The notes below the pieces were generated by a model. It saw only the letters and a list, made by a program, of their open reading frames with translations, made no database searches and was not told the DNA's origin. Below, in pieces: positions 54,281-62,443 of a stretch of DNA of 64,000 bases (position 1 is its first letter; every line of letters begins with the position of its first letter). The stretch is taken from assembly GCF_003065605.1 (NCBI RefSeq), contig NZ_CP026952.1, forward strand, positions 2,914,001-2,978,000. Reading direction: 5' to 3'. The translations under genes and the position numbers were made by a program. The DNA comes from Aeromicrobium chenweiae (lineage in GTDB: Bacteria; Actinomycetota; Actinomycetes; Propionibacteriales; Nocardioidaceae).

Positions 54281-56635
54281 TCAGAGCTTCTCGACCGGCG
54301 CGTAGCGCAGCAGCAGGCGCTTGACGCCCTGCGAGCCGAAGTCGACCGAGGCCACGGACTTCTCCGCCTGGCCCTCGACTGTGATCACGGTGCCGAGCCC
54401 GAAGCTGTCATGGCTGACCCGGTCGCCCGGCGCGAGCGAGATGATCTCCCGATCGGCCTTCCTGGAGCGCGCGGCGACGTTGGACGTGCGGAAGGACGAC
54501 TGCGCGGTCGCGGACGGCTGGCTCGGCGTCCACTGCGTGGGAGGCGAGGCGAGCCGGCGCCACTCCACGAGGGGGTCGGGCAGCTCGTCGAGGAACCGGG
54601 ACGCCGGGTTGTAGGACGGGGCGCCCCAGGCCGAGCGGGTCGTCGCACGGGTCACGTACAGCCGCGACCGGGCCCGGGTGATGCCGACGTAGGCGAGGCG
54701 GCGCTCCTCCTCGAGCTCCTTGTTGTCGGCCATCGAGCGCATGTGCGGGAACACGCCGTCCTCGAGACCGGTGAGGAACACGACCGGGAACTCCAGGCCC
54801 TTGGCGGTGTGCAAGGTCATCAGCGTGACGACCCCGTCACCCTCGTCGGGGATCTGGTCGGCGTCGGCGACGAGCGCGACCTGCTCGAGGAACGCTGCGA
54901 GCGAGCCCACACCGAGGCTCGGCTCGTCCGGGATCGCCTCGACTGCGGCGGGACGATCGTCGTCCGTCTCCTCCTCGGTGTCCTCGTCGACCGTGCTGGC
55001 CCCGACGACGAACTCCCGGGCCACCGCGACGAGCTCGGCGAGGTTCTCCACGCGGGTCTCGTCCTGCGGGTCCGAGCTCTGCTCGAGCGAGCCGAGGTAG
55101 CCGCTGCGGGTCAGCGCGGCCTCCAGCACCGCGTCGGCCGGCGCCCCGGAGTCGGCCATCTCCATGAGCTCGCTCATGACGGTCGTGAACGCCTGGATCG
55201 CGTTGAGGGAGCGGGTGGCCAGGTCGGGGGCCTCCTGCGCACGGGTCAGCGCCTCCCAGAAGCTGATGTCGTGCATCGTCGCCAGGCGCTGGATGGATGC
55301 CTCGGCGCGATCGCCGATGCCTCGCTTGGGCTCGTTGATGATGCGGCGCAGCGAGACCGTGTCGCGCGGGTTGACCAGCACCCGGACGTACGCGAGGGCG
55401 TCCTTGATCTCCTTGCGCTCGTAGAAGCGCACACCGCCGACGACGCGGTAGGGCAGGCCGACGCGGATGAACACCTCCTCGAACACGCGGCTCTGCGCGT
55501 TGGTGCGGTAGAAGATCGCGACGTCCTTGGAGGAGAACTCGCCGGAGTCGACGAGCTTGTCGACCTCGTCGGCGATGAACTGCGCCTCGTCGCGCTCGTC
55601 GTCGCCGACGTAGCCGACGATCTTCTCCCCGTCGCCCTCGGCGGACCACAGCTGCTTGTCGCGGCGGCCCTCGTTGCGGCTGATGACCGCGTTGGCCGCG
55701 GTCAAGATGGTCTGGGTCGAGCGGTAGTTCTGCTCGAGCAGGATCGTCGCGGCGTTGGGGAAGTCGTCCTCGAACTCCAGGATGTTGCGGATGTTGGCGC
55801 CGCGGAACGCGTAGATCGACTGGTCGGAGTCACCCACGACCAGCAGGTCGGACTCCTCGTCGGTGAGCTCCTTGATGAGGGCGTACTGCGCGTGGTTGGT
55901 GTCCTGGTACTCGTCGACCAGGATGTGCCGGAACCGGCGGCGGTACGTCTCGCGGACGTCCGGCCAGGCCTGGAAGAGGTGGACCGTGTTCATGATGAGG
56001 TCGTCGAAGTCCATCGCATTCGCGGCCTGCAGGCGCCCCTGGTAGGTCTTGTACGCCTCGGCGTACAGCTCCTCGGTGGGGTTGGTCGCCTTGCCCGCGG
56101 CGGACTCGTGGTCGACCAGCTCGTTCTTGAGGTTGGAGATCCAGTTGAGCACCGCGCGGGGGTTGACCTTCTTGGGGTCCAGGTCCATGTCGCGGCAGAT
56201 CATGGTCATCAGGCGCCGTTGATCGGCCGAGTCGTAGATCGTGAACGACGACGTGAAGCCGAACTTGGTCGCCTCGCGGCGCAGGATGCGCACGCACGCG
56301 GAGTGGAACGTCGAGACCCACATCATCCGGGCCCGCGGCCCCACGAGATCGGCCACGCGCTCGCGCATCTCGGCGGCTGCCTTGTTGGTGAACGTGATGG
56401 CCAGGATCGAGCCGGGATGGGCGCCCCGCGCCGCGATGAGCCAGGCGATCCGCCGGGTCAGCACCCGGGTCTTGCCCGATCCGGCACCGGCGACCACGAG
56501 CAACGGACCGCCCGGGTGCGACACGGCCGCCCGCTGCGCGTCGTTGAGCCCCTCCAGCAGGGTCTCGGAGCGGGGACGCCGCGCATCGGCGGGCGTCGGG
56601 GAGGCGGCAGAGGGCACAGGGAACGGCAACGTCAT
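54281..56635 (-). CDS. pcrA: ATP-dependent DNA helicase PcrA/UvrD
   Basis: 784 residues, superfamily 1A. Motif I GAGSGKTRV near 55-63, motif II DEYQDT, motif III GDSDQSIYAFRGA, motif IV-VI (YRTNAQSR; LMTLHTAKGLEF; VGITRARSRLYV) and a C-terminal tail ending in a Tudor-like part (KRLLLRYAPVEKL). ATG at 56635 has GGAAGG upstream; a further ATG at 56668 is less supported. Unwinds DNA in repair and rolling-circle-like processes. Confidence 0.96.
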   Translation of the reverse strand: MTLPFPVPSAASPTPADARRPRSETLLEGLNDAQRAAVSHPGGPLLVVAGAGSGKTRVLTRRIAWLIAARGAHPGSILAITFTNKAAAEMRERVADLVGPRARMMWVSTFHSACVRILRREATKFGFTSSFTIYDSADQRRLMTMICRDMDLDPKKVNPRAVLNWISNLKNELVDHESAAGKATNPTEELYAEAYKTYQGRLQAANAMDFDDLIMNTVHLFQAWPDVRETYRRRFRHILVDEYQDTNHAQYALIKELTDEESDLLVVGDSDQSIYAFRGANIRNILEFEDDFPNAATILLEQNYRSTQTILTAANAVISRNEGRRDKQLWSAEGDGEKIVGYVGDDERDEAQFIADEVDKLVDSGEFSSKDVAIFYRTNAQSRVFEEVFIRVGLPYRVVGGVRFYERKEIKDALAYVRVLVNPRDTVSLRRIINEPKRGIGDRAEASIQRLATMHDISFWEALTRAQEAPDLATRSLNAIQAFTTVMSELMEMADSGAPADAVLEAALTRSGYLGSLEQSSDPQDETRVENLAELVAVAREFVVGASTVDEDTEEETDDDRPAAVEAIPDEPSLGVGSLAAFLEQVALVADADQIPDEGDGVVTLMTLHTAKGLEFPVVFLTGLEDGVFPHMRSMADNKELEEERRLAYVGITRARSRLYVTRATTRSAWGAPSYNPASRFLDELPDPLVEWRRLASPPTQWTPSQPSATAQSSFRTSNVAARSRKADREIISLAPGDRVSHDSFGLGTVITVEGQAEKSVASVDFGSQGVKRLLLRYAPVEKL

Positions 56636-56706
56636 CGTGCCTTCCAGCCTAGTTGCCGCACCCGACATCGGGGGCGGGGGTTCCAGCGAACGTAGACTCG
56701 CGTTCC

Positions 56707-57135
56707 ATGGACCCCGCGCGCGGCATCAGGCAGGCCGGGGAGAGCGATCTCGACGCCCTCACCGACGTGTGGGAGCGCGCCGCCCGGTCGTCCCACGCGT
56801 TCATGGGCGACGCCGAGATCGCCGGCATGCGGCCCTTCATCCGCGACGCGTACCTGCCCTCGATGGACGTCTGGCTCGTGGAGGACGACGGCGAGCCGAT
56901 CGCGTTCGTCGGCGCCCACGGCACCCACGTCGAGCTGCTGTACGTCGACCCGCCGTTCCACGCCCACGGCCTGGGCACACGGCTGCTGGCCCACGTGGGT
57001 GCCACGAGCGTCGAGGTCTACGCGGGCAACGAGACCGGCGTCGGCTTCTACCGCTCGCAGGGGTTCGTCGAGGTGCGTCGCCGTGAGCACGACGCGGCGG
57101 GGCGGCCGTTCCCGATGGTGGTGCTGGAGCGATGA
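56707..57135 (+). CDS. GNAT-family N-acetyltransferase (YafP/PhnO-like)
   Basis: 142 residues, single GNAT domain with acetyl-CoA loop near residue 83-93 (PPFHAHGLGTRLL) and late Tyr/Phe of NETGVGFYRSQGF. ATG at 56707. Its stop overlaps the GntR start (ATGA), so the two are cotranslated. Substrate unknown. Confidence 0.9.
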   Translation: MDPARGIRQAGESDLDALTDVWERAARSSHAFMGDAEIAGMRPFIRDAYLPSMDVWLVEDDGEPIAFVGAHGTHVELLYVDPPFHAHGLGTRLLAHVGATSVEVYAGNETGVGFYRSQGFVEVRRREHDAAGRPFPMVVLER

Positions 57136-57491
57136 GCCTCGACGTCACGATCGAGGCCACCGGCGCCGAGCCGCCGTTCGAGCAGCTGCGACGTCAGGTC
57201 GCGGAGCAGGCGGACGACGGGCGGCTCCCGGCCGGTCACCGGCTGCCGACGGTCCGCGCCCTGGCCGAGACGCTCGGCCTCGCGACCAACACGGTCGCCA
57301 AGGCCTACCGCGCGCTCGAGGTCGACGGCGTCATCGAGACGCACGGACGCGCCGGGACCTTCATCGCGAGCCGCCGGCTGGACGACGCGGAGTCCGACGC
57401 GGCCGCGCAGGCGTACGCCCGGCTGGCCCGACGGCAGGGGCTCTCCCAGCAGGAGGCCCTGCGCCTGGTCGAGCGGCACTGGACCTCCTGA
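57132..57491 (+). CDS. YtrA-subfamily GntR regulator
   Basis: 119 residues: GntR winged helix (LPTVRALAETLGLATNTVAK near 36-55) and a short C-terminal helical arm with no effector domain, the YtrA hallmark. YtrA genes usually sit with an ABC transporter; none follows here, as the next gene is convergent. It is coupled to the GNAT gene. It may regulate that operon or the ABC exporter at 59821. Confidence 0.9.
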   Translation: MSLDVTIEATGAEPPFEQLRRQVAEQADDGRLPAGHRLPTVRALAETLGLATNTVAKAYRALEVDGVIETHGRAGTFIASRRLDDAESDAAAQAYARLARRQGLSQQEALRLVERHWTS

Positions 57492-57503
57492 CCGCCGCAC
57501 TGC

Positions 57504-58067
57504 TCAGGAACCATCGGGCTTCGGGCAGAACTCGTCCCGCGAGCGGGGCTTCGCCTCGGGATCCAGGTTCCAGCGCCTGCACAGCGGCAGCACGATCGCG
57601 AGCTCCAGCACGCACGAGACCCCCAGCATCGCGATCGTCGCGCCGGCCACGTCCCCGACGTCAGCACCGCTGCTGGTGAGCCAGAACAGGAGGATCACCA
57701 GCAGCGGCACGACGAAGCTGCCCACGAGACCCACGACCACCACCCCGATGACGCCCACGACGAGCAGGAGGACCGTGAACCAGTCCCACCGCCCGTCGTC
57801 GTCATCGGCCGCCTCGTCGGGGTCCTCGGCGGGCGGCGGCTCGATGTCCGCGGGATGGACGCTGCGGTGCCAGGCCCAGTACGCGAACAGCCCCACTGCT
57901 GTCAGCAGTGCCACGACGGAGCTGATCCGCCACGACCATCCGGCGATGAGCGCCCCCGAGAAGAACACCGCCGACGAGATCGGGACCGCGAGGCTGAGCA
58001 CCTCCAGCGCGACCTTCCGGCGCGTCTGCCGCCTGACGAAGGTCGACGTCCGCTCTCCCCCGCTCAT
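57504..58067 (-). CDS. Four-span membrane protein of unknown function
   Basis: 187 residues with hydrophobic segments near 24-45, 48-66, 95-130 (two) and 138-160, an acidic cytoplasmic-looking loop (DPDEAADDDDGRWD) between pairs. No motif that I recognise. ATG at 58067; the longer upstream frame lacks support. Convergent with the YtrA gene, divergent from the small protein at 58113. Confidence 0.7.
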   Translation of the reverse strand: MSGGERTSTFVRRQTRRKVALEVLSLAVPISSAVFFSGALIAGWSWRISSVVALLTAVGLFAYWAWHRSVHPADIEPPPAEDPDEAADDDDGRWDWFTVLLLVVGVIGVVVVGLVGSFVVPLLVILLFWLTSSGADVGDVAGATIAMLGVSCVLELAIVLPLCRRWNLDPEAKPRSRDEFCPKPDGS

Positions 58068-58112
58068 GCGGTGCGCCTCATCGCGATTGGCACGACCGGA
58101 TACCGTGGGCAG

Positions 58113-58280
58113 GTGTCGTTCACCTTCGTCCTCCTCCTGCTGCTCCTCGCGGGCCTCGTCCTCATCGGCCTCGCCCTGACCGGGGCCGGGAGCCGCGACC
58201 GGTCGCACGAGGCGCCGCCCCGGCTGCCCGGGCACGACGTCATCGACAAGCGCGCGAAGCGCGAGAACCCGGACGCATAG
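58113..58280 (+). CDS. Small single-span membrane protein, hypothetical
   Basis: 55 codons from a GTG at 58113: a leucine-rich span (residues about 4-24) then a basic/acidic tail ending KRAKRENPDA. Codon use looks coding (GC-rich third positions), and the TAG abuts the zwf stop base to base. No homologue is known to me. It could be a false frame. Confidence 0.5.
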   Translation: MSFTFVLLLLLLAGLVLIGLALTGAGSRDRSHEAPPRLPGHDVIDKRAKRENPDA

Positions 58281-59717
58281 CTACTCCGCGTTGGTGTTCG
58301 GCTTGCGCCAGCTGCGCTCGAACGGCAACCGCCACGCTCGCGGCGCGATGAGCTGGTGGATCGCGTTCGGTCCCCACGTGCCCTGCTGGTACGGCCGCAC
58401 CGGCGGCATGTCGTTCAGTAGCGGCTCGGAGACCTCCCAGAGGCGCTCGATGCCCTCGGCCGTCGTGAAGAGGGTCCGCTCACCGCGCATCGCGTCGTAG
58501 ATCAGCCGCTCGTACGCCTCCAGCACCTCACCGGCCCGCTCGGTCTCCTGCATCGCGAACTGCATGCTGAGCTTGTCCAGCCGCAGCCCCGGGCCCGGGC
58601 GCTTGCCGTAGAACGACAGCGACATCCGGGACGAGTCCGCGAGGTCGAACGTGAGGTGGTCCGGCCCGGCCAGCCCGACCCCCGATCCCGCCGGGAACAT
58701 GCTCTTGGGCGGTTCGCGGAACGCGATCGAGATGACCCGCGCCCCCTCGGCCAGCTTCTTGCCCGTGCGCAGGTAGAACGGGACGCCGGCCCACCGCCAG
58801 TTGTCGATCTCGGCCTTCAGCGCGACGAACGTGTCGGTCTCGGAGTCCGAGGCGACACCCTCCTCGTCGCGGTAGCCCTGGTACTGGCCGCGCACGACGT
58901 GGTGCGGGTCGATGGGCATCATCGAGCGGAAGACCTTGTTCTTCTCCTCCGAGATCCAGTCCGAGTCCAGGGAGGTGGGCGGCTCCATCGCCATGAAGGC
59001 GAGCACCTGGAACAGGTGGGTCACGACCATGTCCTTGAACGCCCCGGTGCCCTCGTAGAAGCCGGACCGGCCGGCCACCGACAGCGTCTCGGGGACGTCG
59101 ATCTGCACGTGGTCGATGAAGTTGCGGTTCCAGATCGGCTCGAACAAGCCGTTGGCGAAGCGGAACGCCAAGATGTTGAGCGCCGCCTCCTTGCCCAGGA
59201 AGTGGTCGATCCGGAAGATCTGCTGCTCGTCGAACACCTCGTGCAGCTCGGCGTTGAGCGCCTTCGCGCTGGCCAGGTCGGTGCCGAACGGCTTCTCCAT
59301 GATGATCCGTGACCGCTCGACCAGGTCCGCCTCGTCGAGGGTGTGCACGACGTCCAGCGCGGCCTTGGGCGGGACGCTCAGGTAGTGCAGCCGGCGGGGG
59401 TTGCCGCCGAGCTCCTCCTCCAGACCCGCCGCGGCCTTCGCAAGGCCCTCGGCACCGTCCTTCACGTTGACGTACGAGAGCTTGGGCGCGAAGTTGCGCC
59501 ACTTCTCCTCGTCGACCTCGCGCGTGCTGAACTCGCGGTACGCCTCCGCCGCGAACGTGCGGAAGCTGTCGTCGTCGAAGTCGTCCATCGAGACGCCCAG
59601 GATGCGCGAGTCCGGCACCAGCCCGGACTGCAGCAGGTGCATGACACCCGGCAGGAGCTTGCGGCGGGCCAGGTCACCCGTGGCACCGAAGATCACGATC
59701 AGATGAGGCTCGTCCAT
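58281..59717 (-). CDS. zwf: Glucose-6-phosphate dehydrogenase
   Basis: 478 residues. NADP-binding GATGDLARRKL near 12-22 and the substrate site RIDHFLGKE near 170-178 (usually RIDHYLGKE). First step of the oxidative pentose phosphate path, giving NADPH. ATG at 59717; a GTG two codons earlier is possible. No opcA or other pathway gene is adjacent, unlike many actinobacterial zwf loci, so this may be a second zwf copy. Confidence 0.95.
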   Translation of the reverse strand: MDEPHLIVIFGATGDLARRKLLPGVMHLLQSGLVPDSRILGVSMDDFDDDSFRTFAAEAYREFSTREVDEEKWRNFAPKLSYVNVKDGAEGLAKAAAGLEEELGGNPRRLHYLSVPPKAALDVVHTLDEADLVERSRIIMEKPFGTDLASAKALNAELHEVFDEQQIFRIDHFLGKEAALNILAFRFANGLFEPIWNRNFIDHVQIDVPETLSVAGRSGFYEGTGAFKDMVVTHLFQVLAFMAMEPPTSLDSDWISEEKNKVFRSMMPIDPHHVVRGQYQGYRDEEGVASDSETDTFVALKAEIDNWRWAGVPFYLRTGKKLAEGARVISIAFREPPKSMFPAGSGVGLAGPDHLTFDLADSSRMSLSFYGKRPGPGLRLDKLSMQFAMQETERAGEVLEAYERLIYDAMRGERTLFTTAEGIERLWEVSEPLLNDMPPVRPYQQGTWGPNAIHQLIAPRAWRLPFERSWRKPNTNAE

Positions 59718-59757
59718 GCCCACAGGCTAGACCCGCGACCGGGACCTCGCGAGGGTT

Positions 59758-59789
59758 CGCTGTCAGCGCCGGTCAGCACGATGACAGCG
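59758..59789. promoter_or_regulatory. Inverted and repeated sites in the zwf-ABC exporter divergent gap
   Basis: CGCTGTCA (59758-59765) and TGACAGCG (59782-59789) are exact inverted repeats, 16 bases apart. A further GTCAGC lies between them (59772-59777), giving three related half-sites, the sort of layout used by a regulator of the divergent promoters. Confidence 0.4.
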
Positions 59790-59820
59790 GCCTGCCAGCC
59801 GGGGTGGGCACGGTCGAGCC

Positions 59821-60795
59821 ATGACCAACGCCATCCACGCCGAGTCGCTCACGAAGCGCTACGGCGACACCATCGCCCTCGACGGCATCGACCTGTCCGT
59901 CCCGGAAGGCTCCGTCCTCGGGGTCCTGGGGCCCAACGGCGCGGGCAAGACGACCGCCGTCCGCATCCTCGCGACCCTCCTGCGGCCCGACTCCGGGACC
60001 GCGATCGTCGCGGGCCACGACGTCCTCAAGGACCCGAACGCCGTCCGCCGGTCCATCGGCCTGACCGGGCAGTATGCCTCGGTCGACGAGCAGCTGACCG
60101 GCCGCGAGAACCTCGAGCTCTTCGCCCGGCTGCTCGACTTCACCCGTCCCGACGCCCGGGCCCGGGCCCGCGAGCTGCTCGAGCAGTTCGGCCTGACCGA
60201 GGCGGGCGACCGGCGCATCCGGACGTACTCCGGCGGCATGCGCCGGCGCCTCGACCTGGCGGCGAGCCTCGTCGGCCGTCCCGCGGTGATCTTCCTCGAC
60301 GAGCCGACCACGGGGCTGGACCCGAGCAAGCGCGACGACGTGTGGAACCTCGTGCGGCTGCTCGCTGCCGAGGGCACGAGCGTCCTGCTGACCACCCAGT
60401 ACCTCGAGGAGGCCGACGCCCTCGCCGACGCCATCACCGTGATCGACCGCGGCCTCGTCATCGCGAACGGCACCGCGTCCGAGCTCAAGCAGATCGTCGG
60501 CGGACGCTCCCTGCAGGTGCGGCCCGCCGAGGTGGGCGACACCGCGCAGATCCGCACGATCATCAGCCGCATCACGGGACGTCCGGTCGACGAGCCGGCC
60601 CGCGGGGTGCTGTCCGCGCCGATCGAGGCCGAGGAGGACTTCACGTCGGTCGTCGTCGAGCTGGCGTCCCGAAGCATCCCGCTCACGGAGATCTCGTTGA
60701 GCCTGCCGAGCCTCGACGAGGTCTTCTTCACCCTCACGGGTCAGGGCGCCGCACCGGCGTCCTCCACCGAGAACGACAAGGAGCTGGTCCGATGA
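59821..60795 (+). CDS. ABC exporter ATPase, DrrA family
   Basis: 324 residues. Walker A GPNGAGKTTAV near 38-48, signature YSGGMRRRLDLAASL near 138-152, Walker B VIFLDEPTTGLDP near 157-169, and a C-terminal DUF4162-like tail (about 245-320) as in daunorubicin exporter DrrA. ATG at 59821; stop overlaps the permease start (ATGA). Exports drugs, lipids or glycopeptidolipid-like compounds; no biosynthetic genes nearby. Confidence 0.94.
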   Translation: MTNAIHAESLTKRYGDTIALDGIDLSVPEGSVLGVLGPNGAGKTTAVRILATLLRPDSGTAIVAGHDVLKDPNAVRRSIGLTGQYASVDEQLTGRENLELFARLLDFTRPDARARARELLEQFGLTEAGDRRIRTYSGGMRRRLDLAASLVGRPAVIFLDEPTTGLDPSKRDDVWNLVRLLAAEGTSVLLTTQYLEEADALADAITVIDRGLVIANGTASELKQIVGGRSLQVRPAEVGDTAQIRTIISRITGRPVDEPARGVLSAPIEAEEDFTSVVVELASRSIPLTEISLSLPSLDEVFFTLTGQGAAPASSTENDKELVR

Positions 60796-61595
60796 CCACC
60801 ACAGCCATCCCCGTCGCGCAGCCGCGACCCGCCTCCTCGCTGCCCTGGCTGCGGCACTCGCTGTCGCTGGCCGGCCGGTCCGTGAAGAAGATGGTCCGCC
60901 ACCCCGAGCAGTTCTTCGACGTGACGCTGCAGCCCGTGCTGTTCCTGATCATCTTCGTGTACGTGCTGGGCGGCGCGATCGCCGGATCCACCCACGACTA
61001 CCTGCAGTTCGTGCTGCCCGGCATCCTCATCCAGACCGTGCTGTTCAGCACGATCGCGGTCGGCGTCAACCTCAACACCGACATCAAGGATGGCGTCTTC
61101 GACCGGTTCCGGTCGTTGCCGATCCCCCGCTCCGCGCCCTTGGTGGGCGCGACGATCGCCGAGTGCCTGCGGTACGGGCTCACGATCGTCATGACGATGG
61201 TCGCCGGCACCGTCATGGGCTTCCGGCCCAGCACGTCGCCGGTCAAGGTGCTGGCCGCCTGCCTCTTGGTGCTGCTGTTCGCCTGGTGCATGTGCTGGGT
61301 CGCGATCTGGCTGGGCATGATCACGCGGGAGGCCGGATCGGTGCAGGGCATCGGCTTCCTGGCGCTGTTCCCCCTCACGTTCGGCTCCAGCATGTTCGCC
61401 TCGGCCGACACGATGCCCGGCTGGCTGCGCGCCTGGGTGGACGTCAACCCCGTCACCCACCTGACCGACGCGGTGCGTGGACTGCTCACGGGTGGCCCGG
61501 TCGCCCAGGACGCGCTCATCGCCCTCGGCACCAGCGGCCTGGTCCTCGCGGTCTTCGCCCCCTTGGCCGTCCGGGCCTACCGCACCAAGGCCTGA
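60792..61595 (+). CDS. ABC-2 type exporter permease, DrrB family
   Basis: 267 residues with six spans and the DrrB-type motif DGVFDRFRSLPIPRSAPLVG near 97-116. Partner of the DrrA-like ATPase (overlap ATGA). Followed by an intergenic inverted repeat and the convergent M14 peptidase gene. Confidence 0.93.
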   Translation: MTTTAIPVAQPRPASSLPWLRHSLSLAGRSVKKMVRHPEQFFDVTLQPVLFLIIFVYVLGGAIAGSTHDYLQFVLPGILIQTVLFSTIAVGVNLNTDIKDGVFDRFRSLPIPRSAPLVGATIAECLRYGLTIVMTMVAGTVMGFRPSTSPVKVLAACLLVLLFAWCMCWVAIWLGMITREAGSVQGIGFLALFPLTFGSSMFASADTMPGWLRAWVDVNPVTHLTDAVRGLLTGGPVAQDALIALGTSGLVLAVFAPLAVRAYRTKA

Positions 61596-61607
61596 CCCAC
61601 CCCAAGA

Positions 61608-61691
61608 CCGCGAGTGGTGCAGATTGAAGAAAGTGGGACGGCGAGTCGTCCAGATCTGCGCCACTCGGGGGTCGGTCCGCGCCACTCGCGA
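61608..61691. repeat. Dispersed intergenic inverted repeat, copy 2 (ABC exporter-M14 gap)
   Basis: CCGCGAGTGGTGCAG (61608-61622) and CTGCGCCACTCGGGG (61656-61670) are the arms; the inner TGGGACGGCGAGTCGT (61634-61649) is the exact reverse complement of 36796-36811. An extra arm copy lies at 61676-61691. Orientation is opposite to copy 1. Sits between convergent genes. Confidence 0.85.
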
Positions 61692-61693
61692 GG

Positions 61694-62436
61694 TCAGCGG
61701 GTGGCGTTGATGCTGCGCAGGACGGCGCGCGGCGCGGTCCGTGTGAGGTACGTGAGCGACGGCTTGCGTGGCATCTCGACCGTGATGACACCGCTCTTCT
61801 TGTGGTGCTTGCGGACCCACATCGAGTACGTCCCGTGGCACGACGAGAAGCAGTCGAAGGCCTTCTTCGGCAGGCGGATCTCGGCGGCCAGCCGCTTGGC
61901 CCACTTGTTGTTGCCGGTGTCGCGGATGTCGATGCCGTTCAGCGGCTGGTGGAAGCTGATCGTGTACCTGGGCTTGATCTTGTTCGCGAAGCTGCGGATC
62001 GCCTTCGTCTCGGGCTCGGAGAACGCCTTGCGGCCCGAGTACGTCGCGCCCCCCTTCTTGCGCCACCCGGTCGAGAAGTTCCGGTTGAGGTCGACACCGC
62101 GGGCGTTCTGCCGCTTGCCCTTGGCCCGCCGTCGCGGTTCAGGACGGGCACGACCCAGATGTCCGCACCTTTGATCGGACGCCCGTCGCGCAGGGCCCGC
62201 AGCGTCCGCGTCGGCCCCGTCTCGTTGCCGTGCATCGCCGCGATGAGCAGGACCTTCTTCTTCGACGACGGTGTGCCGAGGCGCCACGCGACGATGTCAC
62301 GACCCTGCACCGTCTTGCCGATGACCTTCTTCTGCACGATCGCGGACGGTGGCTTCTCCGCCGCGACGGCAGTCGATCCGGCCGTCGGCACGGTGAGGGC
62401 GACGGTGATCAGGAGGGCGGCCCCGAGAGTCTTCAT
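61694..62436 (-). pseudogene. M14 zinc carboxypeptidase, secreted, disrupted by a -1 frameshift
   Basis: The ATG at 62436 opens a signal peptide (LGAALLITVALTVPTAGSTA) and the M14 fold with the zinc motif HGNETG; the frame then runs on without homology. From about 62130 a second frame carries on exactly where the first loses it: RAKGKRQNARGVDLNRNF, the third zinc ligand in ISFHQPLNG and the catalytic glutamate in VITVEMP, ending at 61694. One missing base around 62127-62132 (in a GGCGGG run after Asn-Arg-Asp-Gly) explains the break. All catalytic residues survive, so this may be a sequencing error or a recent mutation. Homologues trim peptides or peptidoglycan stems. Confidence 0.85.
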
Positions 62437-62443
62437 CGCCCCA

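Noticed and set aside
56685..56706. Possible LexA box near pcrA (GTTC and GAAC half-sites)
   Set aside because: The half-sites are in the reverse arrangement (GTTC-N4-GAAC) or spaced by ten bases, unlike GAAC-N4-GTTC.
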